Assembly (NCBI GenBank): GCA_051294375.1
Contig: CM119263.1
Location: 26,759,525-26,823,524 of the forward strand
DNA: 64,000 nucleotides
DNA from: Paraspadella gotoi
Lineage: Eukaryota > Chaetognatha
Direction of reading: 5' to 3'
Shown: positions 1 to 9,539 of the stretch, piece after piece
Layout of the letters: each line of letters opens with the position of its first letter
How positions within the stretch are numbered: position 1 is the stretch's first letter
The notes under the pieces: generated by a model
What the model was told of the DNA's origin: nothing
Database searches by the model: none
The model's input: the letters and a program-made list of their open reading frames with translations, nothing else
Made by a program: the position numbers and the translations under genes

Positions 1-29
<29 letters not shown>
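1..29. repeat. (CT)n microsatellite, cut by window edge
   Basis: Pure CT dinucleotide run that begins before the window. It is the first of more than twenty CT/GA tracts in this window. Confidence 0.95.
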
Positions 30-32
<3 letters not shown>

Positions 33-717
33 TTTCTCCCTCTTTTTTGCTTACTCAATTTTTTTTGGACTTTATTTCTTTGTAACGTCGGCCCCAAAAC
101 TTGAGCGTCGTAAAAACAGGGAGGAAAGAAAATAGTCAATTCAAAAAAGAAAACATAGAAAAATAAAATACTAGTAAAGAAACGAGAAAAGAAAAGAAAA
201 GAAAAGAAAAGAAAAGAAAAGAAAAGAAAAGAAAAGAAAAGAAAAGAAAAGAAAAGAAAAGAAAAGTCAAGTCCTAAAACGAATCCAAATTTTTCTCCAT
301 CCTAAATTCTCACTCCATAAGATTGCCGGATTTATTGGATAATAGTAAGAAAAATGAAAATATTTAAAATAAATATATAATACGTACCTAACTTTTAATA
401 AACAGATCTTTGTATTATGCATTACTTGCATTACTTGCTTTAGGTTTCGCTAATTCACGTATCTATGAAACAAAATTTAAAACCTAATAATAATTTTACA
501 GACAAAAACTGAACACTAGATTTGATAATGATTCGATAATCAAACACTAATTTCTAATCGGAAAAACCATAGAAACACATTCGTCGAATAATAATTATCA
601 TTACGTGAGATTCTATCTCGGGGTGTAATTTGGACAAGATATTCTTCTGACACGGGGTGCGCGTGAGGGAGGCAGACGACACCCTGGGGTGATAAAGTCG
701 TCGGTTATCGCGTCTGT

Positions 718-720
<3 letters not shown>
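30..720. other. AT-rich intergenic stretch, no gene seen
   Basis: AT-rich sequence with many stops in all frames. It contains a (GAAAA)n pentanucleotide array at 186-266. I see no coding or RNA gene signal. Confidence 0.7.
186..266. repeat. (GAAAA)n pentanucleotide array
   Basis: About 16 perfect tandem GAAAA units. This is the only pure pentanucleotide array in the window. Confidence 0.95.

Positions 721-774
<54 letters not shown>
721..774. repeat. (TC)n microsatellite
   Basis: Uninterrupted TC run of about 54 bp. The Arg-Glu open frames it gives on the opposite strand are repeat artefacts, not genes. Confidence 0.95.
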
Positions 775-777
<3 letters not shown>

Positions 778-3104
778 CACGCTCGTGATAAGATCTTCTC
801 TCGTCTCTTCCCGTGATTCGAATCTCACTCGTGACTCTTCGATCGCGAGATGGTGAGGGGGCGGGGGTGAAATCTTCAAGGGGTTAGGTGATCTATGATG
901 AGGGTTAAAAAAATGGGGTTTAGTCATTACGAGGTTTGTTTTGAAGACACAAAAAGGGAATTAAGTAAGACGCTGCGGTCAAAAAGCAACGAAAGTGAGT
1001 TTACATGGGTAAAGGAATATTCAGATATCCCCCCGAGCGGATTACACGACTCTTCCCCAAAGGGGAGACAAAAGATCTTTTCCCAAGGGGGATAAAAGAT
1101 CACCCCAGTCCCCTAGGGGTCCGAACCGTTGATATCGAGGTCGGGATCAACACGATTCGTGAAGGGGAAAATGGCCCATGGAAAAAAAAAGGGAAACACG
1201 TGTAGAGAGAGAGAGATAACTCTCAGCTCTTTTTGATTTCTGAAAAAAAGACGGTGGGTATTATGGTCTCGCAAGCTCGCTGCCTCGCACGCAAGCTAAG
1301 TGGCATGCGCACCAACAGGGCCACACGAGAGCGAGCCGTGGCGAAAAAAAAATATCTTGTACATGGAGAAAAAGAAGGCGGAAAAAATAATAGCGGATTG
1401 AAAGAAATAAAAAAAAATGAGAAAAAAAAAGAAAGGATAAAAAGATGGAACGGGAACAATATGGAACCAGCTTCGCATTTCTCCTCCGCCCCCCTCCTAG
1501 CCCCCCCCCCGAAATCTCCCGTGATTTATGAAAGGGGAGAGCGCTTTAGGAGCCACGATAAACAATCTTTCCTGTAAGACTGCTTCCTCCAACGATGGAG
1601 CGGTATAGAGCATCCTTCCTGTACCGCCCGTCTCTTGTCCGGGCCAAAGCCCTTGGGATTCGACGAATGCCCGAACGACGACGATGACGATGACGACGAT
1701 GAGGTTGACGATGACGACGAAGAAGATCCCTACAATGTCGATAATGACATTAACGTCCACGAGTCGATTTAGCTTTCTCGAAGACAGAATTAGAAATCTA
1801 AGGAATTATTCTTACAAACATCAACGATCCAATTTAAGAACGAAGAGGATATTAGCTTAGAAAATCAGACATATGATGATTTTGTCCACTTTGATTTAAA
1901 AATTCCATTCAGCCATTTATAATTTATAAGTGACGTTACTTTATTCTAAGTGCCGGAACCGGACAACCTCCCATCCCTCCCAAAAAAAAACTCCCATGCG
2001 TTGCGTAAAAAAAAAACACAAAAAAAGATCCGTCCAAAATTGACGCGCGGATTTCTGAGAAATTGAACTGCTTTTTTTTTTCGCTTCTCCTTTTTAGAGA
2101 TTTTGCTTTACGATTCCGCCTGAGTGAGAATAGAGGAGGGAAAGTTTTTAGTTTTTTAGTTTTTTTGAGGCAGTTGAAAAGAGAGTTTGAGCTTTAAGTT
2201 CATTATGAAGAGCGGAGATGGTTTTAAAGACGGTTTCCCGTACTTGGAACTTGGGAAATGTTTTTAGAATTATTCCTTGTTCCATTCGGCCATCTTTGCT
2301 ACTTTTTCTTCTTACCTTACTAACTTACCCTCCCCATAAAATAAACTAAAAGTATTCACTACAGCAACAGCATCAGCGAAAGGGACAGCGTCATTCGTCC
2401 CGGTTTTGTTTTAGGGTCAAAAAACCTCAAAGGTCGGAAAACCTCCTTGGCAACGAGAACGGGTGGCAACCGACGCCAACGTCGTAACCAAGGCAACCGA
2501 TTTCCAACCTCCGTTTTCCGGCCAAAAAAAAAAAGTCAGAAACCAGAAAAAAAGGGGTGGATTGGTGTCGGTGGTGCCGGAGAAGCGTCATGCGTCACCG
2601 GGTTACGTTTGTCAGGCGCCGTAAAAAACGTGGAAAAAAACTAACAAGCGCGGCAAAAATGGATTACCAATGTGAGCGTTTATCACTGAAAATCTTTTTT
2701 CGGTCAGTCATTCATTTTGTTCTTTCTTTCATTCTTCCGTCCATTTTTTTCTTTCTTTTTCTTATTTTTCCGCTTGGCACCGCGACCAGCGCCGGAGGCA
2801 CCCTGAGTCACTTCGCTGCGTCCTCATAAATGACAATTGTATCTCCCGTCCGTTTTGGGTCCTGTGCCAAGATCCGCATCAGATCCGAAATCGAGGTTCT
2901 AAATTTGACCCCGAAGAAGATTTCGAGTATTGTAAAGCGTAATGAATAATGTATTGTCGGGAAATGTCATGATGAGTTATCGGATGTAACAGTCAAATGG
3001 TGGGAGTTTAATCCTTTTTTATAAATTAATTGTTCTTTTTTTAAGTGTCTCCCTCTCTCCGTGACAGTTCATTTTTACACAAGAATCATCTTGAATGTGA
3101 GTGG
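775..3104. other. Intergenic, no supported gene
   Basis: Mixed sequence with homopolymer runs of A, T and C (for example C-runs near 1500), a short interrupted GAC/GAT array at about 1676-1730, and purine-rich stretches at 1360-1440. Short open frames exist on both strands (895-1095, 1233-1577, 2447-2644), but they are low-complexity, overlap one another and show no recognisable domain. I see no RNA gene. Confidence 0.6.
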
Positions 3105-3135
3105 TCTCTCTCTCTCTCTCTCTCTCTCCTCTCTC

Positions 3136-3166
<31 letters not shown>

Positions 3167-3185
3167 ATCTCTTCTCTCTCTCTCT
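3105..3185. repeat. Interrupted (CT)n tract
   Basis: CT dinucleotide run with several CC or TT interruptions. Confidence 0.93.
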
Positions 3186-3569
3186 TGTATGGCCACGTTA
3201 TCTGCTTCATCGGATTCACCCGAGTTCAGTGCGGATTCTGTCAACTGTTTAACTCTCACTGTTCAATTGTCCTTTTTTAAATTCCGTTAGGAGGACGGAA
3301 AACGTAAGATAAAAATTTTAAAAGTAAAAGAAAATAAAAAAGGCGTCAACTGCAATAACCACCTGCTGACCTGCGTAGAGATGTCGGTCGATATCTGTTG
3401 CATTGACATTAAATAAAAGAAAAAGAAAAAGACAAATTACCGTGTGTAGTAATAGGCTCCAATTGTTTTCTTAAATACTAGTTTAAAAATTCCAAACTTC
3501 ACTTCGCCTTTTACCCTCGAGGCCGATATTATCTTCCTACAATTTACTTTCCACTTCGAAACTGGCTCA

Positions 3570-3585
3570 AGAGAGAAAAGAGAGA

Positions 3586-3660
<75 letters not shown>
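3570..3660. repeat. Interrupted (GA)n tract
   Basis: GA dinucleotide run broken by GAAGA and GAGGA interruptions. It is the purine-strand counterpart of the CT tracts elsewhere. Confidence 0.93.
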
Positions 3661-3661
<1 letters not shown>

Positions 3662-4302
3662 AAAGGAAGACACAGAAAAAAAGAAGAAATCGTTAACCGC
3701 TACACGGATCGTAAAGCTTTCCTTTCCTTTTTTTTTCTTTTCTCTCTCTTTCTTTCTTTTTTTCTCCTCTTTTTTCCTCCTTTTTCCTCCGTCGAAGGAA
3801 ATTTTATCTGCCCTTTCCTTTCCTCTTTTTTTTTTCGAGTCTCAAAAGGAAAATGGAGCCTCACGTTTTTCGAAGCGTGAAAACGTAAGGAGACAAGATT
3901 TGATTCGGTTCAATGAAAACCGCGCGCGAGATGGCGGGCGGTGGTCCCGTTAGATTTGTATGTGGTGCACTGTGCTGTGTGCAGTGTGCTGGGTTTTGCG
4001 TGCGATGGCGTTCGTTTGTTACGCTGGAGTGCGTTATTGTGCTGGCGTGTACGGTATCGATCTTTTGCACATAATAAGGATACTTTGCTATTGTGAAATG
4101 AAAAAAACTAGTACACCTTTGTGATGCACAATAGGTAGTCCTATTTTATTTGTTAAGGTAAAGAAATTGTAAAGAAAGAAAACTGTTGGTAACTAAAGAA
4201 TTTCTAAAAGAACAAGTGGCTAATTATGGCTAATGGATAAAATCCAAAAAATATAATCAAAGAAGCGAAATAAAGGAGATAAATTTTTTTAAAGAAGCAG
4301 AA

Positions 4303-4341
<39 letters not shown>

Positions 4342-4466
4342 CGAGTTCGAAAGATAATGGAAATCTTTGGAAGCGTGAAGAGTCGATTGCCGATTCGTTG
4401 ACTCGTTTATCGGAACGAAAATATCGCCTTTCTATCTCCTTCATTCGAACGAAAAGTTAATTAACA

Positions 4467-4536
4467 TGCGACGACGACGACGACGACGATATCGACGACG
4501 ATGACGACGACAACGATATCGACGACGATAACGACG
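4467..4536. repeat. (ACG)n trinucleotide array
   Basis: GACGAC repeats with ATC variants. It is one of about ten CpG-containing trinucleotide arrays in the window. Confidence 0.88.
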
Positions 4537-5340
4537 ATGGCGGAACTGCGCGTCTTCCTTCCGGCGAAAAGGATTCATTTCGAATCTGGTTGCGAACTTG
4601 GGTTTGGTGCCATCAATTACCATTTCGCGTCGTTTTTTTTCCCTGGTGCCATCGATTACCAACTGTGCCATTCTCTTGATTGCGTTGTCAAATATGGTTC
4701 TACACTTTACTGGAGCCATCCATCCTTTTCTTTCCACCCTTTACTGGAGCTATAAAGTTTGATGCCACCGTTTGCTACCACTACCACTGCTACCACTGGC
4801 TCCATCTTTTTGCTGCTGCCATCAATTACCGATGGCGCTAGAAAAAAACTTGACTCGCTTCTCTTTTCGTTGCTATGGTTTCCAAGGACGAGTGACGCCG
4901 AAAACAGAAGCTCATTTGCATACTAAACTCTTGGGCGAAATAAGATTTAAAAAAAAATAAAAACGTAGTTATTTTTTGAGGCAAAAATTATTTTATTAAT
5001 ATTAAAGAAAGTTTCTGGTAATACTAATAGGGGGGAAGCAGACTTACCACCTTAGCTAAGATTTAGAGGGGAACACATAAAAGAAAATAATTTGTATAAA
5101 AATTTAAATCTTATTTATACAAAAAAACTTCTGCTTACTTTTTTGATGTCAACTATCATAAGGCAGTAGGACAGTCAATAGCCGACTATCGAACCCTTGA
5201 CTTTTCGGTCGCACTCCGACTATCACTATCTAACTAAGTAATGCTAGAAAACAAAGCCTCTATTTCCACTTTAAAAAAAAATATTGGGTTTTAATCGAAA
5301 TGCGAATCTCGTTCTGAGAGAAGGAGGACGACGACAACGA

Positions 5341-5460
5341 CGAGGAAAACGACGACCTCGATGCTCACAACGACGACGATCACGACGACGACGACGACGA
5401 CGAGGAAAACGACGACCTCGACGCTCACAACGACGACGATCACGACGACGACGACGACGT
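5341..5460. repeat. 60-bp tandem duplication of a GAC-rich unit
   Basis: 5341-5400 and 5401-5460 are the same 60-mer with about two mismatches. Each holds CGAGGAAAACGACGACCTCG followed by GAC repeats. The unit is a multiple of three, so both strands stay open, but the predicted peptides are only Arg-rich repeat. A diverged reverse-complement copy lies near 14380-14530. Confidence 0.9.
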
Positions 5461-6040
5461 CGACGACCGGAAAGTAGAACAGAATCGTAATTCCTCGTTT
5501 TTCTCGCGGGTGACAAACGATATTAAACTTCGATGGAAAGAGATGAGAGAAAAAGGAGATAGAAGAAGATGAGAAGGAGATTGGAAGGAGATACTAGAAA
5601 TGAAAGAACTGAAAGGAGAGAGGAGAATACAAAAAAAAAACAAAAAAAAAAAAAACAGGAATTTTAAACTAAAGACTGTTTCAACAAAAATATCGAAATA
5701 ATAAATTACGCCATCTTCGCTAGTAAAAGGCAACTGGAGCCGTTGTTACAAATTTGGAATTCTCTGCAACGAATGTCGCGAAGATTCCCCCTTTGGAATA
5801 AGCGGCAATGAGGCCTTCAACGTCGAAAGAAACTTGGCCTAAATTTTGCTGAGATGACGCGATGACGACGACGACGACGACGACGAAACGAAGACTGAAC
5901 TGATGGGATGAGAAGAGAGATGGCGTCGCGTCGACGAACTCAAAACCGCCCCCCTCCCCTTCCATACTTCCTCTCTTCATTGGATAAGAAGAGGGCGTCG
6001 AACGATGTGTGTCTCTTTTTATTTAAAGAATGGAAGATAT

Positions 6041-6237
6041 GGGACCAGGGATGGGGTTAGAGATAAAAATAGAGATGGGACCTTGGATGAGGTTAGAGAT
6101 AAAAATAGAGATGGGTGAAGTAATAGAGATGGGACCAGGGATGGGGTTAGAGATAAAAATAGAGATGGGGAAGTAATAGAAATGGGACCAGGGATGGGGT
6201 TAGAGATAAAAATAGAGATGGCTAAGTAATAGAGATG
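6041..6237. repeat. 36/18-bp compound minisatellite
   Basis: A 36-bp unit beginning GGGACCAGGGATGG and ending AAAATAGAGAT occurs four times (6041, 6077, 6131, 6184). Half-length units containing GAAGTAATAGAGAT separate the later copies. A degraded reverse-complement copy lies at about 13560-13745 in the other arm. Confidence 0.9.
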
Positions 6238-6599
6238 GAAATACACTTGGATGTGGGGTTACAGACGAGTTTCGAGATGGGACATTGAGGGATACAGATG
6301 AAACGAGGTTATTTCTCTGGTTGTATAGAGGGATTCTGTAAATACCGATTAGAAAACCTGAAGAGATTAACCTAAATTTAGACGAGAAAATCGCCTCAGC
6401 AGTCGATGAACCAAGAGGAGGCCAGAGGCATCATCAAAAGGTTTTTTGCTTAATTTTTTTTTTTTTTTTACTCGATTTGATGCTCGTTGTCGTTCTGGCG
6501 TAGCGTCACCGACGTGACCAATAATCTATTGAGTCGCTCCTTCGATAACGCGGAACTCCTCACGGCGATTCCGGTTGACGCGACATCGACCCACATCGC

Positions 6600-6680
6600 C
6601 GGAAGAAGACGTCAATAGATCCGTGACGTCACGTTTGACGTCACGGCTGACGTCAACGAGAATCTTCGTTGACGTCAAAA
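6600..6680. promoter_or_regulatory. Cluster of four CRE-like TGACGTCA palindromes
   Basis: Perfect 8-bp TGACGTCA sites lie at 6624-6631, 6636-6643, 6648-6655 and 6670-6677, with starts 12, 12 and 22 bp apart. More GACGTC cores lie nearby (6608, 6752, 7198). TGACGTCA is the established CREB/ATF bZIP site. No gene start is recognised next to it, so a regulatory role is inference; it may simply be internal repetition in a mobile element. The other arm keeps two perfect sites (about 13080-13160). Confidence 0.35.
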
Positions 6681-7529
6681 AGGGATTAAGACTGAAATGG
6701 ATTCCGGATGCGAAACGTCGAAATCTGGTCGTCGATGTCAGCGCTATGATTGACGTCGAAACGAATGGGACAAGAATGGAGCGAGGATGGAAATGCGGCA
6801 TTTCTCAACGGAGTGGATTTTCCTTTTGGGATTTTAACCAGATGGTCATTTAGATATTAGAGAGTTTGAGAGAGACAGAGATTGCATTGGTAAAGTTGGG
6901 ATAAACTGATTAGATATTAATTTGTTTTTAATTTTTGAATTGGAGTTATTATAGTGAATTAAAATTATTCTAAGCCAGATTTTTGTTTGTCATCGTTAGT
7001 TACGTATGTGAATGATAAATTAATCATTTCTCCGCAATTGAAACAGGAATAAATTAACTAAGATTTCAAATTCGAGGATGACACGAGGAAGTGAACATCA
7101 AAACGACTCAATACATCAGGATTCAATAATGACATAAAAAAAGTCTTTTTTAATGGCGGCCTCTACGTCACAGAAGAGACAAGACAGCCAGAGGGCGCCG
7201 ACGTCAAAGTCGCGCCGGACGTCAAAGCGGACGAGGAAGGCAACGAGGGCGTGACGCAAATTATCCCCTGAAAATTGACTCGTCAGAACCGCGGAACTAA
7301 TTCCGAGGCGGGGGGGAGGGGTGGAGGGGAATTTGGGGTTTTCGGGTGTGGGTGGGTGGGTTGTGGGTCAGGATGGAGTGCGGAAAGGATGAGTCGGTGG
7401 GGAGTTGACGGGTCGCTGGGTTCACAGGAAATGAATAAGTGGGTTTTTGCGCTCAACTGATGTGAGCGGCGACGTGGAAAAATAGAGAGGACACTGAAAA
7501 TCAGAGTCACTTGGGAATTAAGGGAATAT

Positions 7530-7554
7530 NNNNNNNNNNNNNNNNNNNNNNNNN
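7530..7554. other. Assembly spacer, exactly 25 N
   Basis: 25 N, the same length as five other spacers in the window. The uniform size indicates a conventional placeholder, not an estimated gap length. Confidence 0.97.
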
Positions 7555-8219
7555 TGAAATTTTTCTTAGATTTTGTTAAAAACCCGAAATTTTCAAAATA
7601 AAATAAAAAATAAAGTTAATTTTTTTTTATTTTTTCGTCCAAATTTTATTCCCAAATTTTGGAAAAAATATAGATTTATATCTTAGATTGTCTGAAAGGG
7701 CTTTTAACCATTGGGAAATTCTTATTTCAGAATTTCAAAAGCAAGATAGCGACGAGAATGCGACTGATAAGTTTAATGGGAGCCGAAAGATGCGAACGCA
7801 GAGAGAGAATACGCTCGTGAGTTTCACTCGATGATTTACACTGAGTTCACATTTTCACAATTCCATTATTCTTCGCCGATTAATTTCTTCGCACTTCGCT
7901 TCCGGGAACTTTCTTTCTCTTTTCTTCTTATTCTTCTCTTTTTCTTCTTTTATTTTCCTTTCTTTATTCCTTTCTATCCAATCCCTCTCCTTTCTATTAT
8001 CCTTCTTTCTCTCTGTGACCCTTTCCTTTTATGACGATGCGCACCCAATTGCTCCTTCGATCGTAGAGGGCCGCGCACTGTGTCTAAATGCAAAGTTCTT
8101 GAGAGAAAAAAAGTTAAAGAACAAAATAAGAAGAGGAAAAAAAAAAGGGGAAAAATGAAAATAGAAAGAATGAAGAAAAAAATAAAAAAACTGAGGACGA
8201 AAAAAAATTAAAAAAAACG

Positions 8220-8365
8220 AAAGAAAAAAGAAAGAAAGAAAGAACAAAGAAAGAAAGAAGAAAGAAAGAAAGAAAGAAAGAAAAGATAAGAAAGAAAAGA
8301 AAGAAAGAAAGAAGAAAGAAAAAAGAAAAAAAGAAAGAAATAAAACAAAGAAAGAAAGACAGAAA
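8220..8365. repeat. Interrupted (AAAG)n array
   Basis: Tetranucleotide AAAG/GAAA repeats with frequent single-base interruptions. Its reverse complement is the CTTT type seen at 18717 and 46441. Confidence 0.9.
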
Positions 8366-8414
8366 GAATTTTAAGCTATCTCGGTCGAATCCTTTCTGAT
8401 TTCTATCCTTCACT

Positions 8415-8430
8415 ATCTCTCTCTTCTTCT

Positions 8431-8502
<72 letters not shown>
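8415..8502. repeat. (CT)n microsatellite
   Basis: Long CT run with a few TT interruptions at its left end, pure over about 65 bp at the right. Confidence 0.95.
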
Positions 8503-8505
<3 letters not shown>

Positions 8506-8582
8506 GTCACGACGACGTCAAGACGACGTTTAAGACTCTTGAGCCCATAAGCGTCATCACTGTCCCTTCATTCATTCCAGCT

Positions 8583-8585
<3 letters not shown>

Positions 8586-8659
<74 letters not shown>
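8586..8659. repeat. (CT)n microsatellite
   Basis: CT run of about 74 bp with one TTC interruption. Confidence 0.95.
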
Positions 8660-8662
<3 letters not shown>

Positions 8663-8796
8663 CCCTGGGATTCCTCCCAGCCTTATGATCATGGACGGAC
8701 CGTCAGCCACGAAAATCGTCTCCCTCCCTCCGATCCTTTCAGGCGAAAAATTCGCTCGGCTCTCCCATGATGATCCACACGAACACAAGACTCCCA

Positions 8797-8960
8797 CAAT
8801 ATTCCTTTAAGTTCCCAAGTGATACTTGATTTTCAGTTGTCCTCTCTATTTTTCCACGTTCGCCGCTCACATCAGTTGAGCGCAAAAAACCCACTTATTC
8901 ATTTCCTGTGAACCCAGCGACCCGTCAACTCCCACCGACTCATCCTTTCCGCCACTCCAT
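8797..8960 (-). repeat. Inner piece of the right inverted-repeat arm
   Basis: Reverse complement of about 7373-7529, running from AATATTCC (matching the edge of the 25-N spacer) to CACTCCAT. The match stops at CCAT, where the 8961-12319 insertion begins. It resumes after the insertion with CCAT followed by a CCTGA-like sequence. Confidence 0.85.
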
Positions 8961-9295
8961 CAACGAAGGAAGTAGGCGTGGTTTTATTATGTGCAGAAAA
9001 TAGGAGGAGTTTTATTGACATAAGAAACACGTTGGGATGATAATAATTAACATACAAAATATGTAGAATTATGCAGAGAAAAGGCAGACCAATAAACAAT
9101 ATAACAAAATTAGTCCATAAGGAGTTTGATGTTTGTTTCTTGAAGGTAAGGTTGATAGGAGTGATCTCGTTCCCTCTCTCGGTTTCTCTGCCGTCGGTTT
9201 CCTGAGGGAAGCCTCCTCTCTGATTGCGTCAATCAGAAGAAGAGCGAGAGCCAGAGAGAGACAAGCCACTAGATAAATCCATTCCTCTGCGTTGT
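8961..9295 (+). repeat. Left direct terminal repeat of the insertion
   Basis: About 335 bp matching 11989-12319 in the same orientation, with scattered indels. The termini CAACG and CGTTG are inverted complements of each other. Shared landmarks include GGAGGAGTTTTATTGACATA, TCTGCCGTCGGTTT and GACAAGCCACTAGATAA. Confidence 0.8.
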
Positions 9296-9418
9296 CACCC
9301 CCCCTCCCATTGCGAGACCTTCTCGCTGTCATCTGCAGAATTGCGCAGCGTTTTCATATCCCAAGTCTCTATTCATCCCATCTCCTTGTCTATATATTGG
9401 CCCCTTGTCGAGCTCATA

Positions 9419-9472
9419 ATGTCCTCCTCAGGTGTGGATGAAGAGGCTGTGGAGAAGTTGATGTCCACCATG
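9419..9472 (+). CDS. Candidate first coding exon, product unknown
   Basis: The ATG at 9419 opens 18 codons (MSSSGVDEEAVEKLMSTM) that end at ATG followed by GTAGGT, a good 5' splice site at 9473 in phase 0. The upstream sequence has a CTATATATT element at about 9390. The sequence downstream is T/G-rich, SSR-free and stop-rich, as expected of an intron. The DEEAVEKL string is loosely like the start of a UBA-type helix, but 18 residues cannot identify a family. It lies inside the candidate insertion, so it may be a captured gene fragment. It is unproven; alternatively this is chance. Confidence 0.3.
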
Positions 9473-9539
9473 GTAGGTTATTGCTCCATCACCAAGTTGC
9501 GTCATTGTTAATGTAATGGATATCAATCTGTTAATTTGT

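Larger units (their letters stand above)
3186..4750. other. Intergenic with GA and ACG repeats
   Basis: Holds an interrupted (GA)n tract at 3570-3660, a T/C-rich block at 3720-3835, a TG-rich block around 3955-4050, a (GA)n run at 4305-4339 and an (ACG)n-type array at 4467-4536. No gene is supported. Confidence 0.65.
4751..7529 (+). repeat. Left arm of a ~2.8 kb inverted repeat
   Basis: The reverse complement of this segment recurs as 8797-8960 followed by 12320-15086. Matching landmarks include the outer TATAAAGTTTGATGC motif (about 4751 and 15086), the AC-rich block near 4780, the GAC array at 5341-5460, the GGGACCAGGG minisatellite and the CRE-like cluster. This arm is the cleaner copy: the partner carries many extra single bases. 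The inner edge lies exactly at the 25-N spacer. Inference: the partner is either a diverged or allelic copy, or an inverted raw-read placement. No gene is supported within the arm. Confidence 0.85.
7555..8796. other. Spacer between inverted-repeat arms, SSR-rich
   Basis: AT-rich sequence to about 7830, then T/C-rich sequence to 8030. An interrupted (AAAG)n array follows at 8220-8365, then two long CT tracts at 8415-8502 and 8586-8659. No gene is supported. Confidence 0.7.

Noticed and set aside
5170-5245. tRNA or tRNA-derived SINE on the minus strand (GGTTCGATAG-like B box)
   Set aside because: The B-box-like text lacks the final C, no clean A box is found at the right distance, and I cannot fold a cloverleaf. 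A diverged copy lies at about 14610-14690 because of the inverted repeat, not because of independent SINE copies.
9385-9425. TATA box driving the ATG at 9419
   Set aside because: The CTATATATT is only about 28 bp before the ATG, which would put the transcription start at the ATG itself. Not called as a promoter.
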